Notes: a model not told the origin generated them from the letters alone. A DNA stretch of 64,000 nucleotides from Candidatus Venteria ishoeyi (GCF_030378065.1 NZ_JAUCGJ010000007.1:1-64000); one strand, 5' to 3'; shown: positions 25,793-34,336, counted from the first letter of the stretch. Numbers and translations: made by a program.

Positions 25793-27526
25793 TCAGCGAA
25801 CTTTAACCTGTATCAGTTCTTCACCTTCCGGATCAGTGACATGTACCGCGCAGGCGATACAGGGATCAAAACTGTGTACAGTGCGCAGAATTTCTACCGG
25901 TTGCTTGGGATCGTGCAGTTCGTGATTATCCTGCAAGGCTGCTTCATAAGCACCTGCAACACCTGCCGGATCACGCGGTCCAGCATTCCAGGTGCTGGGT
26001 ACGACCGCCTGATAATTATCAATCACACCGTCTTTAATCACCACCCAATGTGCCAGCGCGCCGCGTGGGGCTTCCATAAATCCCACGCCTTTAGCTTCTT
26101 TGGGCCAGGTGGAAGGTTCCCACAATTTCTCGTTAAAGGTTTTGCTATCACCGGCTTTAATATTGGCTAATAGCTGATCCATCCAGCCCTGCATACCATC
26201 ACCAATAATTTTACTTTCCAGCGTGCGCGCCGCAGTACGGCCCAAGGTGGAGAATAAGGCGCGTTTATCCACGCCCAGTGTAGTCAATGCATGGTTAACC
26301 AGTTCCACAGTTTGTTCATGACCCTTGGCATACAATACTAATACCCGCGCTAAGGGGCCGACTTCCATAGCCTTGCCTTTCCAGCGCGGAGATTTCATCC
26401 AGGAATAGCCTTTTTCAATATCCAGTTGTTTGTAAGGGGTTTCCGGCCCGCCACGGCCCTGGTAATTGAGATTGGTTTCCCCCTCCCAGGGGTGCAGACC
26501 TGCATCGTTACCATTACTGTAGTCATACCAGGAATGGCTGACAAATTCCTGGATTTCTTCAGGGTTCGCCATATCCACCGGATGTACCGTGGACAAATCC
26601 CGATCTAAAATCACCCCGGAAGGAATGAAATAACTGCTGGCATCATCCATATCCGTACCGGGCAGGTCGCCATAACTCATGAAATTGCCCAGACCTTCGC
26701 CGCGTCCAAACCAGTCTTTGTAAAATCCGGCAATTGCCAGGGTGTCCGGTACATACACCTGATCCACAAAGCTGCGCATGCGGTTGATAATATCCTGTAC
26801 CTGTGCCAGGCGTTTGGCATTAATCGCAGAATCAGAATTTAAGTCAATCGGGCTGGGCGTGCCGCCGACCAGAAACATGGGGTGTGGATTTTTACCCCCA
26901 AAAATTGTGTGTAATTGCACTACATTACGTTGCCATTCCAGGGCTTCCAGATAATGTGAAACTGCCATTAAATTGGCTTCCGCAGGTAATTTATAACTAG
27001 GGTGTCCCCAGTAAGCCTTGGCAAAAATGCCCAGTTGCCCCGCTTCGACAAATTTTTTCAGCTTTTTCTGGGTATCGGAAAAATATCCCACAGAAGATTT
27101 CGGCCAGCTTGGCGAAACAGTCTGCGCCAGTTCTGAAGTGGCTTTAGGATCGGCGCTTAAGGCCGAAACCACATCCACCCAGTCCAGGGCGTGCAAATGA
27201 TAAAAATGCATCACATGATCATGCACATATTGCGCGGCAATCATCAGGTTACGGATAAGCTGCGCATTAGGTGGAATTTTATAATTTAATGCATTTTCCA
27301 CCGCCCGCACTGAGGCAATGCCATGCACCAGGGTGCAGACGCCGCAAATACGCTGAGTATAAGCCCAGGCATCACGCGGGTCGCGCCCTTTCAGAATCAG
27401 TTCAATGCCGCGTACCATAGTACCGGCGGAATAAGCCTGATCAATTCGGTTTCCCTCCATTTTAGCTTCTATGCGCAAATGGCCTTCGATACGGGTGATC
27501 GGATCAACAACAACACGTTCACTCAT
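25793..27526 (-). CDS. hynL: [NiFe] hydrogenase large subunit
   Basis: The catalytic Ni-Fe subunit of a membrane-bound hydrogenase. The 577 residues show the metal motifs: QRICGVCTLVH near residue 59-69 and C-terminal DPCIACAVHVTDPEGEEL, which supply the four Cys ligands. The protein ends 15 residues after the HV of DPCxxCxxH, the usual site where the maturation protease cuts. Other blocks: RIEGHLRIEAKMEG and MEVGPLARVLVLYAKGHE. Gene order hynS-isp1-isp2-hynL places it in the Hyn/Isp class known from Thiocapsa. It overlaps the preceding 153-residue gene by 4 bp. The large subunit has no signal and is carried out with the small subunit. Confidence 0.95.
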   Translation of the reverse strand: MSERVVVDPITRIEGHLRIEAKMEGNRIDQAYSAGTMVRGIELILKGRDPRDAWAYTQRICGVCTLVHGIASVRAVENALNYKIPPNAQLIRNLMIAAQYVHDHVMHFYHLHALDWVDVVSALSADPKATSELAQTVSPSWPKSSVGYFSDTQKKLKKFVEAGQLGIFAKAYWGHPSYKLPAEANLMAVSHYLEALEWQRNVVQLHTIFGGKNPHPMFLVGGTPSPIDLNSDSAINAKRLAQVQDIINRMRSFVDQVYVPDTLAIAGFYKDWFGRGEGLGNFMSYGDLPGTDMDDASSYFIPSGVILDRDLSTVHPVDMANPEEIQEFVSHSWYDYSNGNDAGLHPWEGETNLNYQGRGGPETPYKQLDIEKGYSWMKSPRWKGKAMEVGPLARVLVLYAKGHEQTVELVNHALTTLGVDKRALFSTLGRTAARTLESKIIGDGMQGWMDQLLANIKAGDSKTFNEKLWEPSTWPKEAKGVGFMEAPRGALAHWVVIKDGVIDNYQAVVPSTWNAGPRDPAGVAGAYEAALQDNHELHDPKQPVEILRTVHSFDPCIACAVHVTDPEGEELIQVKVR

Positions 27527-27984
27527 GAGTTTGTTCTCCGGTAAGCTTCAAAAATTTGATATTGCACTTCATTTTCCTGGTTCACTGCGTCATCATCGGC
27601 AGCAATCAGCAAACAGTTTTTTGCCATGCGACAACTCATCACCACCTGCCAGATCGGATCGGCTGCCTGACACATACCAGCCGGTGCTATCATTGCAGCA
27701 GAAGCACGCGCAATAAAATGTGCAGCCTGCTCATTCCAGTTGCAATCCGCACCACACTGGGTGCGACTTTCTATGGTTGCGGCCCGGCACGCTTTAAATG
27801 CCGATAATTGTTCGTTGGTGCTCATATTGGGGTTTTTTGCCAGTACCACGGCACTCACCACGCGTTGATCGGTTTGCTCAGTAATCAGGTTTTCCACGAA
27901 CAGCGAAGTGACGTAGCGCAATGCGTTGGAAGGCAGTGCCTTCAAGGCGGCTTTCAGGGCCTTGTCATTTGTAATCTGTGCCAT
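27523..27984 (-). CDS. Cys-containing hydrogenase-operon protein, unknown
   Basis: A 153-residue soluble protein between isp2 and hynL, coupled to both: two bases after isp2 and a 4-bp overlap with hynL. It begins MAQITNDKALKAALKALPSN and has six Cys, with CGADCNWNEQAAHFIARASA and GMCQAADPIWQVVMSCRMAK. These could bind metal, but no ferredoxin spacing is evident. There is no signal peptide or membrane helix. I recognise no family. The position suggests a role in assembly or maturation of the large subunit or electron transfer to it. The described hynS-isp1-isp2-hynL operon of Thiocapsa, as I recall it, has no such gene. Confidence 0.75.
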   Translation of the reverse strand: MAQITNDKALKAALKALPSNALRYVTSLFVENLITEQTDQRVVSAVVLAKNPNMSTNEQLSAFKACRAATIESRTQCGADCNWNEQAAHFIARASAAMIAPAGMCQAADPIWQVVMSCRMAKNCLLIAADDDAVNQENEVQYQIFEAYRRTNS

Positions 27985-27986
27985 GA

Positions 27987-29297
27987 TCAGTCTCCTGCCG
28001 GTATTTTGATTTTATCATCAGAGGCTTCATCATCGGGCGTTTCCACCAGATGTTCTGCCAGCATTTCGGTTAAGCCCACAACCGGCATATCCATTTGATT
28101 GACTTCCAGTCCTTCTTCCAGTTGCATACGGCAATTAGCGCAGGCAGTTACCAGCGTATCAACATGCAGGCTTTCCAGTTGGACTTTTTTACGTTTAAAG
28201 GCTGTCAAGCGCAGTTCTGCGGCATCTTCATTGGCGCTGACACCACCACCTGCACCGCAACACCAGTTCATTTTGCCGTTATCCTCCATTTCCACAAAAT
28301 TCTGAGAAACCATTTTCAGCAGATTACGCGGTGGTTCAATCACACCGCCACGGCGCACTAACTGACAGGGATCATGGAAGGTCAGACGGGCTTCTTCCAG
28401 CCCTTCGGTTTTTAATAAACCAGCGGTGCGAAACTCATCCAGCACTTCAACGATGTGTTTCACTTCAAAGCTGAACGGTTTGCCAATCAGATTAGGGCCT
28501 TCCCAGCGAATGGCGGTATAAGCGTGACCACATTCGGGACTGATGACGGTTTTTACTTTGAGCTTTTCCGCAGCATCAACCACCCGTTGCACTAATTCTT
28601 TGGCAATATCTGAATTACCCAATTGAATGCCCGAATTAGTGGCCTCAAAAGCTGTAGAGGAAATCGTCCAGGTTTTACCAGCCTGTTTGAATATCCGTGC
28701 AACCGATTCCATGTATTCCGGGAAGTTAATGATTTCCATGGAAGACATCAGCATCAGGTATTCCGCGCCTTCAACATCCACGGGAATGTCAATACCAGTG
28801 TCGTTTTTAACATGCCGCGCCTGGGCCTGTACCGCAGGGAAGCGCACCCCCATGGGGCTGCCGATTTTGACTGCGCGTGTCGTTGCACCCATAATGCCTT
28901 CCGGCGCATTACCTGAAGCCGACATGCCTTCACGCATTTTGCGTATCATGTAGGCCACATCATTGCCCACCGGACATACCATGCTGCAACGCCCACATAA
29001 ACTACAACTGTCATATACCAGCGGTTGCCAGGCCTCAAGTTCTGCATCCGTCACCGGCTTGCTTAAACCCAGCAGGCTTTGCAGGCGTCCGAGCAGGGTA
29101 AATTCCTGCTGCCACAAGCGCCGCATGGGTTCGAGTTTATGAATGGGGGTATATTCAGGATTACCGGTTTCGGTATAAAACAGGCAAGCCTCCGCGCACA
29201 GGCCGCAATGCATACAACTGCTGAAAAAACTTGCAACCGGCGCATCAATTTCTTCGCGCAATGCCTGCAATCCACGTTTTAATGTTGCCGCGCTCAT
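27987..29297 (-). CDS. isp2: Isp2: HdrD/DsrK-like Fe-S subunit
   Basis: A 436-residue cytoplasmic-side iron-sulfur protein. The N-terminal half has two [4Fe-4S] motifs: CMHCGLCAEACLFYTETGNP and CSLCGRCSMVCPVGNDVAYM. The C-terminal half has two CCG-type domains: SPECGHAYTAIRWEGP, DPCQLVRRGGVIEPPRNL and NWCCGAGGGVSANEDAAELR. This is the architecture of heterodisulfide reductase subunit D and DsrK. With Isp1 it forms a membrane module that links the hydrogenase to quinone or thiol-disulfide chemistry. It overlaps isp1 by 4 bp. Confidence 0.92.
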   Translation of the reverse strand: MSAATLKRGLQALREEIDAPVASFFSSCMHCGLCAEACLFYTETGNPEYTPIHKLEPMRRLWQQEFTLLGRLQSLLGLSKPVTDAELEAWQPLVYDSCSLCGRCSMVCPVGNDVAYMIRKMREGMSASGNAPEGIMGATTRAVKIGSPMGVRFPAVQAQARHVKNDTGIDIPVDVEGAEYLMLMSSMEIINFPEYMESVARIFKQAGKTWTISSTAFEATNSGIQLGNSDIAKELVQRVVDAAEKLKVKTVISPECGHAYTAIRWEGPNLIGKPFSFEVKHIVEVLDEFRTAGLLKTEGLEEARLTFHDPCQLVRRGGVIEPPRNLLKMVSQNFVEMEDNGKMNWCCGAGGGVSANEDAAELRLTAFKRKKVQLESLHVDTLVTACANCRMQLEEGLEVNQMDMPVVGLTEMLAEHLVETPDDEASDDKIKIPAGD

Positions 29298-29956
29298 GAC
29301 TGTACTCCTTTTTGTCCCGCCATGAATCCGCTATACCAACGCGCCATGAATAAGGTAAACATGTGTATCAGCTTGGTAAAGGGAATCACAATCAACAATA
29401 ACTCAACACTGAGTATATGCAGACCCAGCATCCAGCCATAAGACAAAAACAAATGATGAAATGCCATATAACCTGTCAAAACCGGTAGAAATGTCAGCAA
29501 CAGCATCAGATAATCTTCCCCGGTAGACAAAAAACGTAATACCGGGTGGGTCAGGCGACGCCATAACAAGGCCATCAAAGCCAGCATGGTCAACACCGTA
29601 AAAAAGTCCACAATAGGACTGGGTAGTGTAGGCCAGGATAAGCCGGTGACAGATTCAATCAACTCTGCATGCGGTGCAAATAAAAAAATCACCACAAACA
29701 ATCCAATATGGAAGCCATACCCTGCAACCACCATAAACAAAGAGCGTTTCAGGGTATTGCTGTCGGCAGGTAAGAAACGGCTGAAGACTGTGCGCATACC
29801 GGATGCCACGCCGTTACCACGCACTGCGGCCAATTCGGGCTTGCGTCCCAGCCACAGAATTTCCATGAAACGCAGCATGATCCCAAATACAAAGATTGCC
29901 AGCGCAATATCAAAACCGATGCCGCGTACCCAGAGTAAGAAATTCACCTCATTCAT
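29294..29956 (-). CDS. isp1: Isp1: membrane cytochrome b subunit
   Basis: A 220-residue integral membrane protein with about five hydrophobic helices, for example GFDIALAIFVFGIMLRFMEI, MVVAGYGFHIGLFVVIFLFA and HILSVELLLIVIPFTKLIH. The conserved His in helices fit heme b ligands as in the NarI/DsrM family. It anchors the hydrogenase and passes electrons to or from quinone. It overlaps hynS by 4 bp upstream and isp2 by 4 bp downstream, in the order hynS-isp1-isp2. Confidence 0.92.
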   Translation of the reverse strand: MNEVNFLLWVRGIGFDIALAIFVFGIMLRFMEILWLGRKPELAAVRGNGVASGMRTVFSRFLPADSNTLKRSLFMVVAGYGFHIGLFVVIFLFAPHAELIESVTGLSWPTLPSPIVDFFTVLTMLALMALLWRRLTHPVLRFLSTGEDYLMLLLTFLPVLTGYMAFHHLFLSYGWMLGLHILSVELLLIVIPFTKLIHMFTLFMARWYSGFMAGQKGVQS

Positions 29957-31056
29957 GACGTCTGCTCCTTTTCCAGATTATCAGCCGTCACGGTTTCATG
30001 TTCCGCACCAGCCTGTTTTTGCTTGTTGCGATTGAGCAAACCGGAAGCAGCGCCCAGGGCGGCACCCGCTGCAACCGCGACACCTGCTGTGGTGGTAAAG
30101 TTGCCGGTTGGTTCTGCCAGAGCCTTGTAGAATCCACCGGCATCCCAGAATTGCGGTTCAGAGCAGCCGATACAGCCATGACCTGCTTCAATCGGGAAAC
30201 TGGTGCCGTTGTTCCATTTCATGGTGGCACAGGCGTTATATGTGGTAGGCCCTTTGCAACCTAATTTATACAGACACCAGCCTTTTTTCGCGCCTTCATC
30301 ATCAAAAGTTTCGGCGAACAAACCCTTGTCATAAAATGGACGGCGATAACAGCGATCATGAATGCTGGTGCCATAAAATGCCTTGGGTCGTCCCAAGTTA
30401 TCCAGTTCCGGCAAACCAAAGGTCAGGAAATGAGCGATAACACCGCTAATAACCACTGGAATGGGTGGACAGCCGGGAATATTCACCACCGGTTTATCCT
30501 TGACCAATTCACTCACAGAAACAGCGCCTGTGGGATTGGGATTGGCTGCGGGCAGGCCGCCAAATGCCGCGCAACTGCCCACGGCAATCACCGCAGCGGC
30601 ACCGGCAACAGTTTCTTTAAGAATTTCCAGATTGGTCATACCGGCGATGGTGGAATAAACCCCGCCATCCTTGACTGGAATTGAACCATCTACCACCACG
30701 ATATACTTGCCATCATTTTCTTTCATGGCAGTGTGTCTGGCTTCTTCTGCGGCATCACCGGAAGCAGCCTGCAAGGTATGATGATAATCCAAAGAAATTA
30801 CATTAAAAATCAGACCTTCTATGCTCGGTGCGTGAGAGCGGGTCAAAGACTCGGTACATCCCGTACACTCCTGAAAAGAAAGCCAAATCACAGATGGACG
30901 ACGAGCTTTTTCCAAGGCCGCCGCAATCGCGGGAATACTGCTGGGTGGCAGTGCCATCATACTGGCAGTTGCCGCGCAGAATTTCAGAAAACCGCGACGA
31001 CTGATACCCTGTGTGCGCAAGGCTTCGCCTACGGTTAAGTCTTTACGTGTCGTCAT
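29953..31056 (-). CDS. hynS: [NiFe] hydrogenase small subunit (Tat-exported)
   Basis: The Fe-S small subunit, 367 residues. A twin-arginine signal (GISRRGFLKFCAATASMMAL, Arg-20 and Arg-21) exports the folded heterodimer. Fe-S ligands are seen in LSFQECTGCTESLTRS, VGSCAAFGGLPAANPNP, NIPGCPPIPVVISG, HDRCYRRPFYDKGLFAE, LYKLGCKGPTTYNACATMK and HGCIGCSEPQFWD. The proximal, medial and distal clusters thus appear complete. A C-terminal Ala/Gly-rich segment with a charged tail (GAALGAASGLLNRNKQKQ) replaces the usual hydrophobic anchor. It is the first structural gene after the maturation genes; a REP remnant lies just upstream. Confidence 0.95.
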   Translation of the reverse strand: MTTRKDLTVGEALRTQGISRRGFLKFCAATASMMALPPSSIPAIAAALEKARRPSVIWLSFQECTGCTESLTRSHAPSIEGLIFNVISLDYHHTLQAASGDAAEEARHTAMKENDGKYIVVVDGSIPVKDGGVYSTIAGMTNLEILKETVAGAAAVIAVGSCAAFGGLPAANPNPTGAVSVSELVKDKPVVNIPGCPPIPVVISGVIAHFLTFGLPELDNLGRPKAFYGTSIHDRCYRRPFYDKGLFAETFDDEGAKKGWCLYKLGCKGPTTYNACATMKWNNGTSFPIEAGHGCIGCSEPQFWDAGGFYKALAEPTGNFTTTAGVAVAAGAALGAASGLLNRNKQKQAGAEHETVTADNLEKEQTS

Positions 31057-31078
31057 GACTTAGACTCCTTTTGATGAT

Positions 31079-31107
31079 GGAATACGCTGTCGCTATTCCA
31101 CCCTACG
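31079..31107. repeat. REP-like sequence at hyaF/hynS junction
   Basis: GGAATACGCTGTCGCTATTCC followed at once by ACCCTACG: GGAATA and TATTCC pair. This is a familiar proteobacterial REP form. It overlaps the 3' end of the upstream maturation gene and could separate expression of maturation and structural genes. Confidence 0.6.
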
Positions 31108-31491
31108 GTTTAAACGTTCCAGCCCGTCTTGTATGTCGGACATAGCACTGGGCACAATATCAGGCACTGGCGTTATCTCGATATAACGCCCGGTTAATTC
31201 ATTGCTGCTGTTGCGATGCTCCACCCACCAGACACCGGCAAACGTGGTTTCTTTAATCATGCTGGGACCCAGGGCATTGATTTGAATTTCCACCTCGCCT
31301 ACGCCCAGTGCATCCTGAATTTGTGCCACATCTCTGTCGCTCAGGGGAATGCTGCGTAAATCAATTTGCGTAGCCTCACCTGTTGTCAATAAGGCTTGCA
31401 GCGCATGTCGCACTTCATTTAACAGCGGGGTGACGTTGTGGGTGGATGGCAGATTTTCCAGTGCAACAGGAATGTCTGTTAAGTGGCTCAT
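31093..31491 (-). CDS. HupH/HyaF C-terminal-domain maturation protein
   Basis: A 132-residue protein matching the C-terminal domain of HyaF/HupH, a factor for small-subunit maturation of uptake hydrogenases. Visible: NEVRHALQALLTTGEATQID, GVGEVEIQINALGPSMIKET and TFAGVWWVEHRNSSNELTGR, then YIEITPVPDI. Family members are usually about 280 residues with two related halves; only one half is here. The ATG at 31491 overlaps the hyaD stop as ATGA. The last bases coincide with a REP remnant, so the end may have been altered by insertion. Confidence 0.8.
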   Translation of the reverse strand: MSHLTDIPVALENLPSTHNVTPLLNEVRHALQALLTTGEATQIDLRSIPLSDRDVAQIQDALGVGEVEIQINALGPSMIKETTFAGVWWVEHRNSSNELTGRYIEITPVPDIVPSAMSDIQDGLERLNRRVE

Positions 31492-32048
31492 GAGTGCCAC
31501 TCCTGTATTAAATCCAGCACAGCTTGCGCGGCCTGAGGAATGGCTTTTGCCACTGCGGGACTGGGTTTATCATCCCATTGCGCCATTGTCAGTGGCTGAA
31601 TACCCACTAAAGCCCGACGTGCTGGCAGGCGCTCACTCAAACGCACCATATCCATCAAATCCACCAGCCCCACTTCATGCACGCTTAATTTACATGCCCC
31701 CAGTTGTGCATCCATCGCCGGGCCGACAAAAGTTTTCACCGTACCCGGAGCGGCGTGCAATTCTGCGGCATCAATGACGATTAGTTCCGGGCTGTTTTCA
31801 ATAAAGCCAGCAATGGAAAAACTCAAAGTACCACCATCTAGCCAGCATACATCGTTGATAGTGTGATGAGACCGCAGATAATGGAGTACGTGAATGCCTG
31901 TGCCTTCATCACTGAGCAGCAAATTACCAATTGCCAGTACCAGTGTTTTTGGATTTTCCCCTTCCATAGCAAGCGTTGTTGTGGAATAGGGCGTAGTTGA
32001 TAAAAGTTTGGAGGAAAAAGCAGTTGGCATCATATCCGGGGGGTACAT
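31488..32048 (-). CDS. hyaD: Hydrogenase maturation protease (HyaD/HupD type)
   Basis: An endopeptidase that trims the C-terminus of the large subunit after Ni insertion. The 186 residues contain LVLAIGNLLLSDEGTGIHVL, WLDGGTLSFSIAGFIENSPE, LIVIDAAELHAAPGTV and SVHEVGLVDLMDMVRLSERL, with the Glu, Asp and His metal ligands of the family. The start at 32048 follows AAGGA by seven bases; about 35 residues precede the homologous part, so a start near residue MEGENPK is also possible. It is the first gene of the operon on this strand; hyp genes are not in the window. Confidence 0.88.
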   Translation of the reverse strand: MYPPDMMPTAFSSKLLSTTPYSTTTLAMEGENPKTLVLAIGNLLLSDEGTGIHVLHYLRSHHTINDVCWLDGGTLSFSIAGFIENSPELIVIDAAELHAAPGTVKTFVGPAMDAQLGACKLSVHEVGLVDLMDMVRLSERLPARRALVGIQPLTMAQWDDKPSPAVAKAIPQAAQAVLDLIQEWHS

Positions 32049-32315
32049 TTTCATTTCCTTGAACCTGTTCCATGCTGATAAATAGATTTTCCTTACCACT
32101 AAAGCATAGTACAAAATAAAGCATATAACTGTTAACTAATATAAAAAATTTTATGCTGATATTCTGGACTGCCATTGAAGGTATCGTTTTATCTGATATG
32201 TTTTATTGGGGGCTGACTTGATAGAGGATATTGCGATGAGGGAAAATAGATAAAGACAGGGGCTTTTATAAAGCTTGGGGCAATACCCCAGAATGAGGAA
32301 ATTAATGTGCCAAAC

Positions 32316-32367
32316 CCTGAAGGGACGCAATAAAGTCCAAGCAGAAACTTTATTGCGCCCCTTCAGG
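32316..32367. repeat. Long 21-bp-arm hairpin
   Basis: Arms CCTGAAGGGACGCAATAAAG plus T, and ACTTTATTGCGCCCCTTCAG plus G, pair with one mismatch around a 10-nt loop. It lies in the 420-bp gap between hyaD and repeat A4. The rest of the gap is AT-rich, presumably the hydrogenase promoter region. No T tract follows on either strand, so it is not a simple terminator. Confidence 0.7.
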
Positions 32368-32470
32368 ACTTAAAAAAATATGGCAGTGAGGCTGTGCCTC
32401 CGTATATTATGGCTTTACTTGATACGCAGCATCCCTCATGACATTATGCCAATCATAACGCACCACCTGC

Positions 32471-32634
32471 ATAGGAGTGAGAATTTTATAACTTCAGCAA
32501 CTTGGCTGGTCTTTTTCTCCATTTTCTACGTTGTGAAAACAGTTACATAGCTTGCTATGCGCCTGTTTTCACGCCTTGAAAATGAATAAAAATCCTGCGC
32601 CCAGTTTCTGTATTTATTTTATCTTCACTCCATA
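32471..32634 (+). repeat. Family A MITE-like repeat, copy A4
   Basis: 158 bp between direct ATA flanks (TTA in other copies). Left GGAGTGAGAATTTTATAAC, right ATCTTCACTCC. The core hairpin GTGAAAACAG ... CTGTTTTCAC enclosing CATAGC-TT-GCTATG is perfect in its outer 10 bp. It lies 38 bp beyond the 3' end of the FlgO-like gene. Confidence 0.88.
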
Positions 32635-32671
32635 CTCGTATTGGAGATTTAATATCTGAAAAATCTATTGT

Positions 32672-33268
32672 TCAATTACGGCGGCGGCGATTATCTTTCA
32701 GTAATTGCTTCATGTTTTCATCAATGGGCTGTGAATAATCAGTTGAGGCAATAATACTGTTATCCCGCGCATCAACTGCTTTTAAGGTGACATAAACGAT
32801 GTCTTTAGCCGCAGCATAGGTACCCACTAAAATAGCCTGGGCATCATGTTCAAAACTGATGTTGCGCAATTCCCGGGAGAGCATAAACTCACCACTGGAA
32901 TGCCCACGCTCAGGATTAGGCACAAAAATATTGCTGCGCATTTTTAACTCAATAACCTTATAGCCATTTTGAGTCAGGCGTGATCCCACCTGTTCCCCAA
33001 TGGTACGGCCAAAGGTTGAGGAATAGCGCACATCATCAACATCTGCCAGACTGGTCACAATAATGGGGCGGGATTTACTGAACTGATAATGCCGATTATT
33101 ATGATTGACCGCGCCAACAATTTTATCCACTGCCTGATAAGTTGCTTGAATCAAATGGGTGCTTTGCATGGACTTATGGTGTGATCTGGATGCGCAACCA
33201 GTTAAAGACAGGCTCAGAACAAATGCCAGTAAACCAGCTAAGACAAGGGTTTTACTTGGTTTATTCAT
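32672..33268 (-). CDS. FlgO-family outer-membrane lipoprotein
   Basis: A 198-residue lipoprotein: signal with lipobox LSLTGCASRSHHK, then a FlgO-like domain (ATYQAVDKIVGAVNHNNR, PIIVTSLADVDDVRYSSTFG, RTIGEQVGSRLTQNGYKVIE, AQAILVGTYAAAKDIVYVTL). FlgO proteins were first linked to the flagellar H-ring outer-membrane region, but homologues occur apart from flagella. No flagellar genes are in this window. It follows its partner lipoprotein gene with no gap (33268/33269), so both are translated from one message. A basic RRRRN tail closes the protein. Confidence 0.82.
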   Translation of the reverse strand: MNKPSKTLVLAGLLAFVLSLSLTGCASRSHHKSMQSTHLIQATYQAVDKIVGAVNHNNRHYQFSKSRPIIVTSLADVDDVRYSSTFGRTIGEQVGSRLTQNGYKVIELKMRSNIFVPNPERGHSSGEFMLSRELRNISFEHDAQAILVGTYAAAKDIVYVTLKAVDARDNSIIASTDYSQPIDENMKQLLKDNRRRRN

Positions 33269-34060
33269 TTATTGATCCACCACTCTCAAAGTTGTACGTC
33301 CATGATCATAATGATCGCCATCACCGGGGCGAATATAAAATATATCTGAGCGGCTAAATACCACCAGATCGCCATCGGTTAAAGCCGTGCTAATCAAAAC
33401 TTCTGATGACGATTCCCGTACCCGCCAGCGATCTTTGTGCTGTACCAGTTCTACGTTGTAATCCAACACTAAAGGCTTACAGTAGCTAGCCTGGGTACAG
33501 AAACTGTTGACACTGCCGGGGTTGGTTGAAACCGCCACCCCTTTTTGTACCAAGTGGGCGCGTAATAAATCGCCAAAACTATGTGCAAATAAGGTTTCCT
33601 GACCACCGCGTGGGGGATTAATATAAATTACCGGACGCACAGGTGCGCTGAAACTGGGTGTTGGTGCACTATAATTGCTTTCCGGCATGGGCGGAATTGT
33701 CAATACCGGCGCATCCATATCCAGGTGTACAACACGCGGTTGTTGTTCAGGTTGCGGGCCGGGTGGTGGTAGTGTGCCGGGCGGCAAATCCGTCAGTGGA
33801 TCACTGCCTGAAGCCGCCATTGCCATCGGTTCTACTGGCGCAGGCGCACTCATGCCAGAGAGTGTTCCGGGTTGATTAGGCAGGTTTGCCTGAATATTAC
33901 TGGCAACCTGCTCTGCTAAACGCTCCCAATGGTGGGCCGCCTGCATATCCAGTTGATTGCTTAGCGGACGAATGGTTTCTACCGGTACCGGTTGATAATA
34001 TTGACTACAGCCAGCGAGTAATGCCGTTAAGACTGCAACGCTCAGATATTGTCGTTTCAT
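33269..34060 (-). CDS. Pro-rich lipoprotein paired with FlgO-like protein
   Basis: A 263-residue lipoprotein with lipobox LTALLAGCSQYYQ. Features: an N-terminal helix (NQLDMQAAHHWERLAEQVAS), a Pro-rich linker (PPGTLPPPGPQPEQQPR), then a folded domain (PVIYINPPRGGQETLFAHSF, GDLLRAHLVQKGVAVST, PLVLDYNVELVQHKDRWRVR). The second half resembles the CsgG/FlgO-type N-terminal region, so the pair may form one outer-membrane complex; inference. GGGGGA lies ahead of the ATG at 34060. An in-frame upstream ATG (34072) is less likely. Confidence 0.72.
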   Translation of the reverse strand: MKRQYLSVAVLTALLAGCSQYYQPVPVETIRPLSNQLDMQAAHHWERLAEQVASNIQANLPNQPGTLSGMSAPAPVEPMAMAASGSDPLTDLPPGTLPPPGPQPEQQPRVVHLDMDAPVLTIPPMPESNYSAPTPSFSAPVRPVIYINPPRGGQETLFAHSFGDLLRAHLVQKGVAVSTNPGSVNSFCTQASYCKPLVLDYNVELVQHKDRWRVRESSSEVLISTALTDGDLVVFSRSDIFYIRPGDGDHYDHGRTTLRVVDQ

Positions 34061-34116
34061 AATTTCCCCCAATTTGGGTGATGCTCAAAATTCAGAATTT
34101 GCTGCTTGTGCAGTAA

Positions 34117-34177
34117 CCAGGAGGCTGTCCGAGAATACAATACCTACTACAGTTTCTATTCTCGGACAGCCTCCCAG
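34117..34177. mobile_element. 53-bp MITE-like element with CCAG flanks
   Basis: Inverted ends GAGGCTGTCCGAGAAT and ATTCTCGGACAGCCTC are exact over 16 bp around a 21-nt centre. The element is bordered on both sides by CCAG, a 4-bp direct repeat. It resembles a minimal non-autonomous remnant of an IS5-type element, judging by the GAGGCTGTC-like end and 4-bp duplication; this family link is inference. It lies between the lipoprotein gene and the SanA-like gene; the rest of the gap contains only a family B fragment. Confidence 0.65.
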
Positions 34178-34262
34178 GATTTTACATCCATGCCGTGTAT
34201 TGCTATTTTTTCATATTAAGCAACAACTAATCAAGCATTCTTTAAGTTATTTATTAACTAAT

Positions 34263-34290
34263 CTGAGTTCGATATAAGCTTCTTTGCGCT
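34263..34290 (-). repeat. Family B fragment
   Basis: CTGAGTTCGATATAAGCTTC followed by TTTGCGCT is the inverted end of a family B repeat (compare the AAGCTTACCTCGAACTCAG end at 39810-39830). The other half is not clear. Confidence 0.4.
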
Positions 34291-34336
34291 TGAGTTATTA
34301 AATTTTCGTTTCTTAGTAGCTGTTGTGTAACAGTGT

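Noticed and set aside
28095-28361. Plus-strand frames across the hydrogenase genes
   Set aside because: Long antisense frames arise from the codon bias of the hydrogenase genes; they lack start signals and family motifs.
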